Source of the DNA: Catenuloplanes atrovinosus
Lineage (GTDB): Bacteria > Actinomycetota > Actinomycetes > Mycobacteriales > Micromonosporaceae
NCBI RefSeq assembly: GCF_031458235.1
Contig: NZ_JAVDYB010000001.1
Coordinates: forward strand, 4,361,001-4,425,000
DNA: 64,000 bases
Reading direction: 5' to 3'
Part shown: piece after piece, positions 43,160 to 52,207 of the stretch
How positions within the stretch are numbered: the first letter of the stretch is position 1
How the letters are laid out: each line of letters starts with the position of its first letter
Notes under the pieces: generated by a model
Told to the model about the DNA's origin: nothing
The model's database searches: none
What the model saw: the letters and a program-made list of their open reading frames with translations, nothing else
Program-made: the position numbers and the translations under genes

Positions 43160-44791
43160 ATGAAAAAGCCTCCTGACGCCACCCCGCGCAGGTCTCGACA
43201 GACGCGTAGGCGGGTAACCACCGTCGCTGCCGTGGCCGTGGCGATCGCCGGGCTGGGCACGGCCGCTCAGCCGTCGGCCGCGGCGGAGACGGGTGCCGGC
43301 GCGATGCTCGACCCGACCGTTGCGGCGCTGCCCGCACACCTTCTCGAGCAACAGCTCACCTGGGGACGATGCTCGCCCGACGATCCCCAGGAACTGCGGT
43401 GCACCACCATCACGGCGCCCCTCGACTATCGGCAGCCCCACGGCGACACCATCACGCTCGCGGTGTCGCGCATCAGGACCAGCACCCCGGACCGGCGACG
43501 CGGCATCCTGACGTTCAACCCGGGTGGCCCCGGCACGGACGGGCTTTATCAGCCGCTCTCCATGCTTGACGCGCTGGACCCCGCCGTACGCGAGCAGTAT
43601 GACCTCGTCGGCTTCGATCCCCGGGGCGTCGGCGGTTCCAGCCCCGTGCGGTGTGGCATGACGCCCGAGGACGCCGACAGTCTATTGGGGACCCCTTACA
43701 CGCCGGAGACCTTCGACGCGCACGTCGCCCGGCAACGCGGCATCGCGGACAGGTGCGCGGCGGCTGAGCCGCGGATCGCTCACATCACCACCCGCAACAC
43801 CGCGCGCGACATGGACCTGATCCGAACAGTGCTCGGGGCGCGAAAGCTGTCGTTCATCGGGGCGTCGTACGGCACGTACCTCGGTGCGGTCTACATGCAG
43901 ATGTTCGCGGCGAACGCCGACCGCATCGTCCTGGACAGCGCCGTCGATCCCGGCCAGGTGTGGCGGGGGGTCTTCCAGGCCCAGTCGGTCGGCACCAGGC
44001 CGGCGTACGAGCGGTGGACCCGCTGGGCGGCCGAGCGCGACGCGGAGTACGGCCTGGGCGCCTCCCCGGAACAGGTCGACGCCACGTTCTGGGAGATAGT
44101 CGCCGCGGCCGACCGGGCTCCGATCGAGCTGGACGGCAGACGGATCAGCGGCGACGAGATCCGGCACTGGATGCGCAAGAGGGTCTTCAAGGTTTACACC
44201 GGCAGCCGGTACGTCGCCGATCTGAAGGAGGCGTTGGCGAACTCACCCGAGCCGGCGCGGCACGAACGGCCCGCCCCACCGGCGCCTCAGGTCTCGTCCG
44301 GCGAAGAGGACCCGCCGTACGACGACAACAGCTCCTCGGCGCTGCTCGCCATCCTGTGCAACGAGGGCACCGACTGGCCGCGCGACACGACCGTCTACGC
44401 CAGAGACTCGGTTCGCGACAAGCGGCTCTACCCGTTGAGCGGGGACGTCACGTCGAACATGCTCACCTGCGCGGCCTGGACGCCACAACGCGTCGAGCCC
44501 ACGACACGCGTGCGCAACACGGTACCGGCGCTGATCGTGCAGAACGAGTGGGACTCTCAGACGCCGCTGCACGGCGCGCGAGGCATGCACCGGGTGTTGG
44601 AAGGGTCACGGCTGCTGGTGGTCAAGGACAACGAGGGCCACGGCGCCTTCAACGCGGACAACGCCTGCGCGGATGATGCGGTCAACACCTACCTGAGCAC
44701 GGGCGAGATGCCGCAGCGGAACGTCACCTGCCAGGGTGCGCCGAAACCACCGCTTCCGCCGGTCGACAACCCCGAGCTCCCGGAGGTCTGA
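43160..44791 (+). CDS. Secreted TAP-like alpha/beta hydrolase (tripeptidyl aminopeptidase, S33)
   Basis: The 543-residue protein has a basic signal peptide (RRSRQTRRRVTTVAAVAVAI to AAQPSAAA), the S33 core with oxyanion motif FNPGGPGTDG and nucleophile GASYGTYLG, and the C-terminal TAP-like domain containing the catalytic Asp in NEWDSQTPL and His in NEGHGAF. Such enzymes trim tri- or dipeptides from extracellular proteins. Six cysteines suggest disulphides. A paralogue lies at 45522; both are oriented the same way around a small secreted protein encoded on the other strand. Confidence 0.92.
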   Translation: MKKPPDATPRRSRQTRRRVTTVAAVAVAIAGLGTAAQPSAAAETGAGAMLDPTVAALPAHLLEQQLTWGRCSPDDPQELRCTTITAPLDYRQPHGDTITLAVSRIRTSTPDRRRGILTFNPGGPGTDGLYQPLSMLDALDPAVREQYDLVGFDPRGVGGSSPVRCGMTPEDADSLLGTPYTPETFDAHVARQRGIADRCAAAEPRIAHITTRNTARDMDLIRTVLGARKLSFIGASYGTYLGAVYMQMFAANADRIVLDSAVDPGQVWRGVFQAQSVGTRPAYERWTRWAAERDAEYGLGASPEQVDATFWEIVAAADRAPIELDGRRISGDEIRHWMRKRVFKVYTGSRYVADLKEALANSPEPARHERPAPPAPQVSSGEEDPPYDDNSSSALLAILCNEGTDWPRDTTVYARDSVRDKRLYPLSGDVTSNMLTCAAWTPQRVEPTTRVRNTVPALIVQNEWDSQTPLHGARGMHRVLEGSRLLVVKDNEGHGAFNADNACADDAVNTYLSTGEMPQRNVTCQGAPKPPLPPVDNPELPEV

Positions 44792-44886
44792 GAGCTCACG
44801 CCGATCGGCGGCGGCCCGGCCGATGGTGCGCCGGGCCGCCCTCCGCGACGCGCACGGAGCCGCGACACGGCCCTACGGGCATCGAC

Positions 44887-45354
44887 TCATGACGGGACAC
44901 GAACGAAGTGGGCTTCCAGATCATCGGCTCGGAATCGCAGCTCCGAGTCGCTGACCAGCACATTCGGCTCGGAGAGCATCACGTACATGAGCCAGCCTTC
45001 GGAACGGATCGGAGACGGGCATCGTACGGGATTGAAGCCCCCGCCCGAGAGGAACGTGAGCATCAGCCGATGATCGGCCGTCAATTCGCCTCTGATCTCG
45101 GAGGAAGCGCATCCGGCGGTCCATTGGATCGTGCCGTCCTCCTCGGCGGTCAACGTGAGCGGGTGGAGGGGTGAATTCGCCGACGGGTCGCTGAGCACGG
45201 TGGAAACGTACTGGCCGACCGCCGGTGGCCACGTCGAGGTGGCCACCGACTCGGGTGCCGCGTGAGCGGCCGCCGACGTCAGCATGACCGATCCGGCCAC
45301 GGCCACAATCGCGACCAGGGCCACGGTGGCGATCTTGCGTACTGGGTTCCGCAT
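44887..45354 (-). CDS. Small secreted protein of unknown family
   Basis: The 155-residue protein has a signal peptide (RNPVRKIATVALVAIVAVAG to AAAHA, about residue 33). A mature part of roughly 120 residues has short beta strands and two cysteines (AGCASSEIRGE and PVRCPSP), which could form a disulphide. A GxIxW-type strand (DGTIQWTAG) recalls small lipocalin or inhibitor folds, but I do not recognise the family. It sits on the opposite strand between two TAP-like peptidases, so an inhibitor or partner role is a guess. Confidence 0.7.
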   Translation of the reverse strand: MRNPVRKIATVALVAIVAVAGSVMLTSAAAHAAPESVATSTWPPAVGQYVSTVLSDPSANSPLHPLTLTAEEDGTIQWTAGCASSEIRGELTADHRLMLTFLSGGGFNPVRCPSPIRSEGWLMYVMLSEPNVLVSDSELRFRADDLEAHFVRVPS

Positions 45355-45521
45355 GGATGCGGGCTCCGTCCTGTCGATGATCGCGCGTCGGATCGCGCGG
45401 CGTACCCAGGTGACGGAGACACGCGTCCCCAGGTTTCAGAATTTCGCATTTTCTGTCGCAGGCATCCGGCCCTGTGACGGACATCCGTACCAACGAAGTC
45501 CGATATGGAGGAACCGTTCCT

Positions 45522-47192
45522 GTGTGGACACGGGCAATCAAACTCGCATTATCCGGGATCGTCGTCACCGCGTCGCTGCCGCTCCTCGGCGCGACCGCCG
45601 CTGCCGCACCGGCCCACGACCGGACCAGCGCCGTCGAGTCGAGACGGGTCGATCGGGTGCCGACTCCCCGCCTCGACTGGCGTTCCTGCTGGGAGGTCGC
45701 GGAATGCGCGACCGTCCAGTTGCCGCTCGACTACGACGAGCCGGACGGTGCGGTCACCACGGTCGGCGTTCTGCGGATCAAGGCCAAGGACCAGGCGAAC
45801 AAGATCGGTAGCCTGTTCGTGAACCCGGGCGGTCCCGGTGGATCGGCCATGAGTTTCGCGCGGAGGGCGCCGTCGGTACTGAGCGAGGCACTGCTGCAGC
45901 GTTTCGACATCGTCGGCGTCGAACCGCGAGGGCTGGGCTGGAGCACGCAGGTCAGATGCTTCACGTCGAGCGAGGAAGTGGCGACTGTGCTGGACCCGAT
46001 GTATGAGCACCACGCCCCGTTCGGTGAAGACCAGGAACAGGAGTACGTGCAGGCGTCGAAATCGTTCGGCGAGGCGTGTTCGACGACGGGTCTGCCGCTG
46101 TCGGCGAGCATGTCCACGGCCGAGGTCGCCCGGGACATGGACGTCATCCGGCGCGCCCTGGGCGAGGAGAAACTCAACTTCTTCGGCCAGAGCTACGGCA
46201 CGCTGCTCGGGCAGTACTACGCGAACATGTTCCCGGACCGGTTCCGCGCGATGGTCGTGGACGGAGTGGTCGACCCGCGGGCGTGGGTCGGCGACACCCA
46301 TCAGATCCTCGACGCGCGCATGCGGTCGGCCGAGGCCGCTCAGCGGGCGCTGTACGAACTTCTCGGCCGCTGCCGCGAGGCCGGCCCGCAGCGCTGTGCG
46401 TTCGCGGACGGCGACCCGGTGCGGAAGTTCGAGGAGATCGCCGAGACCCTCAAGAACGAGCCGGTCGTCCTCGACCGCCCCGGCGGCCCGGTGACGGCGA
46501 CCTACGACGACATCCTCGCCACCGTCGCCGGCTCTCTCGGCGCACGGCATCCGGCCGATCTCATCGTCCCCCTGCTACAGGAGGTATGGGCGGCGCTGCA
46601 CGGCACGCCACCCCCGCCCGTCTCCCCCACCGGCACGAAAGCCCTGGCAGGCCAGGGCGTCGAGCCCGGCACACCGGACGCCGACTGGGACAACAACTGG
46701 GAGATGAGGTACTCGGTCAGATGCTCGGAGATCCTCCAGCCCGCGGACGTATCGCTGTGGCCGGCCGCCGTCGCACAGCGTGAACGCGACGTGCCGCACT
46801 TCGGCCGGCTCTACGGCTGGCTGGCCAGCCCGTGTGCCAGCAACACCTGGACGGCCCGCGACGAGGACGCGTACCTGGGCCCGTTCGGCAAACGCACCGC
46901 GGCGCCGCTGCTCTACGTGGGCAGCCGCTGGGACTCGATCACCAGTTACGACGCCGCGGTCGCGGCGAGCCGGACGCACCCGGGCGCCCGGCTGGTGACC
47001 AGCAACAACTGGGGCCACACCGGATACGGCTGGAGCGCCTGCACGACCGCCGCGGTCGATGACTACCTGCTGTCCCTGACGCTGCCCTCGACGGCGGCGG
47101 AATGCCTCGACGGCGACCAGCCGTTCGAGGAACCGGCCGGCGGGCCCCAGCGTCAACCGGAGCCGCGGACGCTCCTGACCCCGGGCAGCTGA
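45522..47192 (+). CDS. Secreted TAP-like alpha/beta hydrolase (tripeptidyl aminopeptidase, S33)
   Basis: The 556-residue paralogue of the peptidase at 43160 has a signal peptide (IKLALSGIVVTASLPLLG to AAAAP), oxyanion motif VNPGGPGGSA, nucleophile GQSYGTLLG, catalytic Asp in SRWDSITSY and His in NWGHTGYG. GTG 45522 is preferred because GGAGG lies about ten bases upstream and it places the signal peptide at the start; GTG 45474 is an in-frame alternative. Family role: removal of short N-terminal peptides from secreted or environmental proteins. Confidence 0.92.
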   Translation: MWTRAIKLALSGIVVTASLPLLGATAAAAPAHDRTSAVESRRVDRVPTPRLDWRSCWEVAECATVQLPLDYDEPDGAVTTVGVLRIKAKDQANKIGSLFVNPGGPGGSAMSFARRAPSVLSEALLQRFDIVGVEPRGLGWSTQVRCFTSSEEVATVLDPMYEHHAPFGEDQEQEYVQASKSFGEACSTTGLPLSASMSTAEVARDMDVIRRALGEEKLNFFGQSYGTLLGQYYANMFPDRFRAMVVDGVVDPRAWVGDTHQILDARMRSAEAAQRALYELLGRCREAGPQRCAFADGDPVRKFEEIAETLKNEPVVLDRPGGPVTATYDDILATVAGSLGARHPADLIVPLLQEVWAALHGTPPPPVSPTGTKALAGQGVEPGTPDADWDNNWEMRYSVRCSEILQPADVSLWPAAVAQRERDVPHFGRLYGWLASPCASNTWTARDEDAYLGPFGKRTAAPLLYVGSRWDSITSYDAAVAASRTHPGARLVTSNNWGHTGYGWSACTTAAVDDYLLSLTLPSTAAECLDGDQPFEEPAGGPQRQPEPRTLLTPGS

Positions 47193-47207
47193 CGCCACTC
47201 CACTGGC

Positions 47208-47239
47208 CCCCTCCCGCACCACCTGCCGGGCGGGAGGGG
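47208..47239 (+). terminator. Terminator hairpin downstream of the second TAP-like peptidase
   Basis: A ten-base perfect stem (47208-47217, CCCCTCCCGC, with 47230-47239) and a 12-base loop begin 15 bases after the stop codon. The rest of the convergent gap to 47439 shows no gene. Confidence 0.6.
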
Positions 47240-47439
47240 ACCGGATGGCGTCTCGCGATGTACTCGCGCCCGGGATGCCGATCGGCGAGCGCGGCCGGGC
47301 CGGCGGACCGCCGTCGAGGACGCGACCGGTTCCCGCATGACGTTGCGACGCGACCGCGAATCACCTCGTACCTGCCAGCCGCACGGCCGCGGCGCGGTAG
47401 GACGGCTCGCGCAGGAACGGAATCTCCAGGACGGCCCGG

Positions 47440-48324
47440 TCAGGCGCCCGGCACGGCGACACGGATGGCGATCAGCCGGCCCTCGGTGGCGGCCTTGCGG
47501 GCGCCGTCGTGGAAGTCCGGCGCGGCGCAGGCGAAGAGCGTGCGGCCGTCGGCGCCGCCGAGCGCGCAGGCGTACACCGGCGTTCCCGGCCGGATCTCGT
47601 CGGTGATCGCGCCGCCCTCGACCACCCGGATCAGCCGGTCGCCGGTGGCGTCGGCGATCCAGAAGCCGCCCTCCGCGTCCAGGCAGGCGCCGTCCGGTGC
47701 GACGGCGAGCGCCGGCAACGCCTTGTCCAGTGAGCGGTCGTCGGGCAGCGGCCCGAACTCGGCCCACACCCGGTGGTTGGTGAGCCGTCCGTCGTCGGTC
47801 AGGTCGAAGGCGCTGACCCGGTTGCCGAACGTCTCCGCCACCAGGAACACGTTGTCCGGCGTGATCGCGCTGCCGTTGGGGAACCAGAGCCCGTCGGCGA
47901 CCTCGGTGACCGTGCCGTCCGGGTCGACACGGTGCAACGCGGTCGGCGCGATCGGGGCACCGCCCATCAGGTCGAAACCGAAATTGCCGACGTAGGCCCG
48001 GCCGTGCGCGTCCACGCTCATGTCGTTGGCGAGCCCGGCGGCGTGCCCGGACAGGTCGCCGTGAGTGACCAGCGTCCCGTCCCTCTCGCGGCGCAGCACC
48101 GCGCGCTCGGTCATCGACACCACCAGCAGGCGACCGTCCGGCAGCCAGCCCAGCCCGGACGGCTGGCCCGGCACCTCCGCCTCGACCCGCAGATCGGAGC
48201 CGTCCTCGTTCGCCGACGAGACGCGGTAACCGTAGAAGTCGGAGAACCAGATCCGGCCGTCGTGCCAGCGCGGCGCCTCCAGGAAGTGCGCGTCCGACAC
48301 GACGGTGACCGGCGTTTCACGCAT
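47440..48324 (-). CDS. SMP-30/gluconolactonase-family lactonase
   Basis: The 294-residue protein is a six-bladed propeller of the SGL family: metal Glu near the start (FLEAPRWHDGRIWFSD), the central LANDMSVDAHGRAYVG with the conserved Asn-Asp, FPNGSAITPDN with the conserved Asn, and PDGACLDAEGGFWIAD with the catalytic Asp. Members hydrolyse sugar lactones using Ca or Zn. AAGGAG precedes ATG 48324; a longer upstream extension to 48441 is open but Arg/Pro-biased. It is monocistronic and cytosolic. Confidence 0.92.
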   Translation of the reverse strand: MRETPVTVVSDAHFLEAPRWHDGRIWFSDFYGYRVSSANEDGSDLRVEAEVPGQPSGLGWLPDGRLLVVSMTERAVLRRERDGTLVTHGDLSGHAAGLANDMSVDAHGRAYVGNFGFDLMGGAPIAPTALHRVDPDGTVTEVADGLWFPNGSAITPDNVFLVAETFGNRVSAFDLTDDGRLTNHRVWAEFGPLPDDRSLDKALPALAVAPDGACLDAEGGFWIADATGDRLIRVVEGGAITDEIRPGTPVYACALGGADGRTLFACAAPDFHDGARKAATEGRLIAIRVAVPGA

Positions 48325-48494
48325 GTCGTACTCCTTCACGGTGCGAGTCGCCGTCGACCGGGCGGCGGCCCCGGGCGATGACACCGGACCTCGACTCCGC
48401 CACGGCACGGACGCGCGGGGCTCCATTGTGGCACGTGGCACGGCCGGCGGCGCTCAGCGCCACACATCGATACCTCGGAGGTACGGCGTGCTGG

Positions 48495-49676
48495 TCAGGA
48501 CCCGGCCAGGGCCGCCGTCGGTGCCATCCGGGCGGCGCGGACCGACGGATAGAGGCCGGCGAGCACGCCGATGACCAGGGCGCCGCCGAGGCCGGCGGCC
48601 ACGGACGAGGCCGGGATGACGATCGGCCAGGCCTGATAGGTGGCGTACCCGATGGTGGCCAGCACGCCGAAGAGCACACCGGCGAGGCCACCGAGTCCGG
48701 CCAGGACGGTGGACTCGGTGATGAACTGGCCGCGGATCTGGCCACGGCTGGCGCCGAGCGCACGGCGCAGGCCGATCTCGGCGCGGCGCTCCAGCACGGA
48801 GACGACCATCGTGTTGGCCACGCCGATCCCGCCGACCAGCAGCGCGACCGCGGCCAGGCCGAGGAACAGCGACGAGAACGTGGAGTCGGCCGCGCGTTTG
48901 GCCGTCAGCGCGTCGGACGGGCGGGTGACCTGCACCTCGCCCGGCGCTTCCGGGTTGATAGTGGCGGGCAGTACGCCCCGGACCGCCTCGACGGCGTCCT
49001 CGCGCACCTCGACGTAGAGGACGGTGGGGTGGCCGTCGAAGTCCAGGTAGGTGCGGGCGGCGGGCCAGCCGACCAGCACGGACCGGTCGAGATCGGGTGA
49101 GTTGCGGATCGGGGCCAGGATGCCGACGACCGTGAAGAACCGATCGCCGATCATGATCTGGGGTGCCCGGCCGCCGATGGTGATGCCGGTGATGCCGAGC
49201 CGGGTAGCGGCGACCGCACCGAGCACGACCGTGGGGAACGGCTCGGTGGCGGGCGTCAGCCAGGCCCCGTGCGCGACGGTCGCGTCGAGCACCGGCAGCA
49301 GGTCCGGCCGGCCGGCGAGCACGGTCAGACCGGATCCGTCGGTCTCGTCGACGGCGTCGGAGCGACGGGCCGTGATGTGCAGGTTCGCGACCGCGCTGAC
49401 CTGGGTGACCGGCCCGATCCGGGCGACCATGGCCACCGACTCCTCGGGCAGCGCGTGCTGGTCCGGGTCGCGGGGCGCGGCCTGCAGCATGTTCGTGCCG
49501 AGCTTGGCCAGCTCGTCGGCGAGCGCGCGCTGGCTGGACGCGGGGATGCCGGTGACCACGATGACGGTCGCGATGCCGATCGAGATGCCGAGCGCGGAGA
49601 GGGCGGCCCGCATCGCACGCGTGCGGATGCCGACCAGCCCGAGGCTGAGCACGTCCAGCGGGGACAGCCGGGTCAC
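48495..49676 (-). CDS. MacB/FtsX-type ABC transporter permease
   Basis: The 393-residue protein has the MacB layout: one N-terminal helix ([21 protein letters not shown]), a large extracytoplasmic domain (about residues 45-270) and three C-terminal helices in an FtsX domain ([49 protein letters not shown]). It is a mechanotransmission-type exporter subunit. GTG 49676 overlaps the ATPase stop by four bases. It forms a coupled set with the ATPase and adaptor upstream. Confidence 0.93.
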   Translation of the reverse strand: MTRLSPLDVLSLGLVGIRTRAMRAALSALGISIGIATVIVVTGIPASSQRALADELAKLGTNMLQAAPRDPDQHALPEESVAMVARIGPVTQVSAVANLHITARRSDAVDETDGSGLTVLAGRPDLLPVLDATVAHGAWLTPATEPFPTVVLGAVAATRLGITGITIGGRAPQIMIGDRFFTVVGILAPIRNSPDLDRSVLVGWPAARTYLDFDGHPTVLYVEVREDAVEAVRGVLPATINPEAPGEVQVTRPSDALTAKRAADSTFSSLFLGLAAVALLVGGIGVANTMVVSVLERRAEIGLRRALGASRGQIRGQFITESTVLAGLGGLAGVLFGVLATIGYATYQAWPIVIPASSVAAGLGGALVIGVLAGLYPSVRAARMAPTAALAGS

Positions 49677-50374
49677 CGAATCCGCTCCAGTACGACGGTG
49701 GACGCGGACGTGTCGGCGACCAGGCGGCCGTCGAGGATCTCGACGCGGCGCGGCAGGCGGGCCGCGATGTCCCGGTCGTGGGTGATGACGGCGATGGTGG
49801 TCCCCTCCGCGTTGAGGCGGTAGAGCAGCTCGAGCACGGCCTGCCCGTTGCGGGTGTCGAGCGCACCGGTCGGCTCGTCGGCCAGCACCAGCGCCGGACC
49901 GTTGACCAGCGCGCGGGCGATAGCGACGCGCTGTTTCTCGCCACCGGACAGCTCGTGGGCGCGGTGCCCGGTGCGGTGGCCGAGCCCGACGCGTTCCAGC
50001 GCCTCGATCGCGAGCCGGCGGCGGTCGCGCCGCGGCACGCCCGCGTAGAGCAGACCGGTGGCGACGTTCTCGGCCGCGGTCAGGCCGCCGGTGAGATGGC
50101 ACTGCTGAAAGACGAAGCCGAGGGTACGTCCGCGCAGCGCGGACAGCCGCCGGTCGTTGAGCGACGCGACGTCCTGCCCGTTGATGTGGACGCTGCCGGA
50201 CGAGGGGCGATCGAGCGTACCTATGATGTTGAGCAGTGTGGATTTGCCGGATCCGGAGGGTCCGACGATCGCGACCAGTTCGCCGGCGCGGATGGTGAGT
50301 GACACGCCGGCGAGCGCGGTGACGCCGCCGGGGTAGGACCGGCCCGCGTCGCGGACCTCGATCACCGGGGTCAT
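49673..50374 (-). CDS. MacB/LolD-type ABC transporter ATP-binding protein
   Basis: The 233-residue ATPase has Walker [10 protein letters not shown], the Q loop FVFQQCHL, signature [15 protein letters not shown], Walker [14 protein letters not shown] and the H loop VITHD. It overlaps the genes on either side by four bases (adaptor upstream, permease downstream). Confidence 0.96.
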   Translation of the reverse strand: MTPVIEVRDAGRSYPGGVTALAGVSLTIRAGELVAIVGPSGSGKSTLLNIIGTLDRPSSGSVHINGQDVASLNDRRLSALRGRTLGFVFQQCHLTGGLTAAENVATGLLYAGVPRRDRRRLAIEALERVGLGHRTGHRAHELSGGEKQRVAIARALVNGPALVLADEPTGALDTRNGQAVLELLYRLNAEGTTIAVITHDRDIAARLPRRVEILDGRLVADTSASTVVLERIR

Positions 50375-51423
50375 GAGGTGGTTACCACGACCTGGCCCTC
50401 GGCCAGTCCCTCGCCGGTGACCTCGACCAGGCCCTTGGCGAACATGCCGGTGGTGACCGCGACGAGCGTGCCGTCCGGAAGCTGCACCGCGTACCCACCC
50501 TCGGACAGGGCCAACAGCGATCCCACGGGTACGGCGAGCACGCCCTGCCTGGTGGCGGTCGTGATCACCACGCTGACCTCGGCGGTGTCGAACGCGGTCA
50601 GCTTCTGCGGGTCGTCGGCGGTGACGGTGACCGTGAACGTCCGCGGTCCCTCCTGGTCGTTCGCGTCCGTGCGCAGGGCGGTCCCGACCGTGCCGACCCG
50701 GCCCGCGATCGCGCTGCCGTCCGGCATGGTGATCGTGACCGCGGTGCCGGTCTTCGTGGCGGAGACGTCACCGAGCTCGACCTCAGCGGTGATCACCTTC
50801 CGGGTCGGGGTCACCGTCATCAGCGGCGCGGCGGCGTCGTCGCCGGTCTGCGCGGTGAGGGAGTCGACGCGCACCTCGCCGGCCAGCACGATCACGTCGT
50901 TCATGGTGACCGCGCCGCTGTCGGCCCGGCCGGTGTCCTTCTGCCACCTCTTCACCGCCCCGATCAGTGTCTCGGTGTACCGGGGCGCGTCCCGGTTCCC
51001 GCCGAGGCTGCCGACCTCGTATCCGAGCGCCCGCAGGTTGTCCGCGACGACCGCGACGTCCCTGCCGGTGGCGCGCGGGTGGTTGAGGTCCCGGTAGAGC
51101 GGCAGATCGCCGTAGAACAGCGTCACCGGGCGGTCGTCGACGCGGAGGAGTTGCTCGCCCCGCTTGATCGTGGCACCGGTGGCGGGCAGCCAGGTGACGG
51201 TCCCGCCGTGGCCCTTGACCTGCCGCGCGGCGCCGTACCCGAGCGAACCGCGCAATGTCCTGGTGTCGCTCAGGTCCGTGCGGACGACCTCGGCGGTGGC
51301 GACCGCGGCACTGTTCGCCGCGGCCGGCCCAGGCGTCCCTTCCCGCCCGCTGACCAGCCAGAACGACGCGGCGGCCACGACCACGGCCACGACGGAGGCA
51401 GTGATTACGATACGAGCTTTCAT
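50371..51423 (-). CDS. Membrane-fusion/adaptor protein of the MacAB-like exporter, with peptidoglycan-binding region
   Basis: The 350-residue protein has one N-terminal helix or signal anchor ([20 protein letters not shown]) and a RND/HlyD-type barrel with lipoyl-like hairpin ([21 protein letters not shown]). A peptidoglycan-binding-like insert ([30 protein letters not shown]) and a C-terminal beta domain ([19 protein letters not shown]) follow. In Gram-positives such adaptors link the permease to the cell wall. It starts the exporter operon; a 16-base motif shared with the lipoprotein gene at 54505 lies 23 bases upstream. Confidence 0.9.
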   Translation of the reverse strand: MKARIVITASVVAVVVAAASFWLVSGREGTPGPAAANSAAVATAEVVRTDLSDTRTLRGSLGYGAARQVKGHGGTVTWLPATGATIKRGEQLLRVDDRPVTLFYGDLPLYRDLNHPRATGRDVAVVADNLRALGYEVGSLGGNRDAPRYTETLIGAVKRWQKDTGRADSGAVTMNDVIVLAGEVRVDSLTAQTGDDAAAPLMTVTPTRKVITAEVELGDVSATKTGTAVTITMPDGSAIAGRVGTVGTALRTDANDQEGPRTFTVTVTADDPQKLTAFDTAEVSVVITTATRQGVLAVPVGSLLALSEGGYAVQLPDGTLVAVTTGMFAKGLVEVTGEGLAEGQVVVTTS

Positions 51424-51446
51424 CGGCTCGATCGTCGGTCCGAGTC

Positions 51447-51462
51447 GTCAGGAACCTGTTAG
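51447..51462 (-). promoter_or_regulatory. Shared regulatory motif, copy 1 (exporter operon)
   Basis: Reading with the adaptor gene, CTAACAGGTTCCTGAC lies 23 bases before its ATG. Fourteen of 16 bases match a motif at nearly the same distance before the lipoprotein gene. It is the likely target of the response regulator encoded next door. Confidence 0.6.
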
Positions 51463-51520
51463 GCCGCGGCAACGATCCGCACGGCGAAATCGGCGGCCCG
51501 CTCTGCCTATAGTGCGCCGC

Positions 51521-52207
51521 GTGGGTTCATACGTGCTGGTCGCCGAGGACGACGAACGCCAGGCCGAGGTGCTCCGGCAGTACCTGGAGGCCGACGGGCA
51601 CCGCGCGGTCGTGGTGCACGACGGGCAGGCCGCGCTCGACCACGCGCTGCGCCACCCGCCCGACCTGATCGTGCTGGACGTGATGCTGCCGCTGGTCAGC
51701 GGGCTGCAGGTGTGCCGGCGGCTACGGCAGGAGTCGTCGGTGCCGGTGCTGATGCTCACCGCCCGCACCGAGGAGGAGGACCAGCTCGTCGGCTTGGAGC
51801 TGGGCGCGGACGACTACCTGACGAAGCCGTACAGCCCGCGGGTGCTGATGGCCCGCATCCGGGGCCTGCTGCGGCGCGCCGCGACCGGCCCGGACACCAC
51901 CGGGGTCCGGCGGATCGGGCCGCTGACCGTGGACCCGGGGCGGCACGAGGTGAGCGTGGGCGGGCGACGGGTGGAGTGCACCCGCGCCGAGTTCGCGATC
52001 CTCGAGGCGATGAGCGCGCAGCCGGACCGGGTGTTCACCCGGAACCAGCTGCTGGACGTGGCGAGCGGGCTGGACCGGGCCGCCACCCGCCGCGCGATCG
52101 ACGTGCACGTGCTCAACCTGCGCCGCAAGATCGAGGGCGATCCGCGGCGGCCGGTACTGCTGGTCACCGTCTACGGCATCGGCTACAAGCTCACCGCGGG
52201 TGCCTGA
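51521..52207 (+). CDS. OmpR/PhoB-family response regulator
   Basis: The 228-residue protein has a receiver (VAEDDERQ acidic residues, phospho-Asp in LIVLDVMLP, Lys in LTKPYSPR) and a winged-helix DNA-binding domain (LTVDPGRHEVSVGGRRVECT, AIDVHVLNLRRKIEGD, GIGYKL). The GTG 51521 gives a normal N-terminus. Its stop overlaps the kinase start by one base (TGATG). It is divergent from the exporter operon, a layout typical of local control. Confidence 0.95.
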   Translation: MGSYVLVAEDDERQAEVLRQYLEADGHRAVVVHDGQAALDHALRHPPDLIVLDVMLPLVSGLQVCRRLRQESSVPVLMLTARTEEEDQLVGLELGADDYLTKPYSPRVLMARIRGLLRRAATGPDTTGVRRIGPLTVDPGRHEVSVGGRRVECTRAEFAILEAMSAQPDRVFTRNQLLDVASGLDRAATRRAIDVHVLNLRRKIEGDPRRPVLLVTVYGIGYKLTAGA

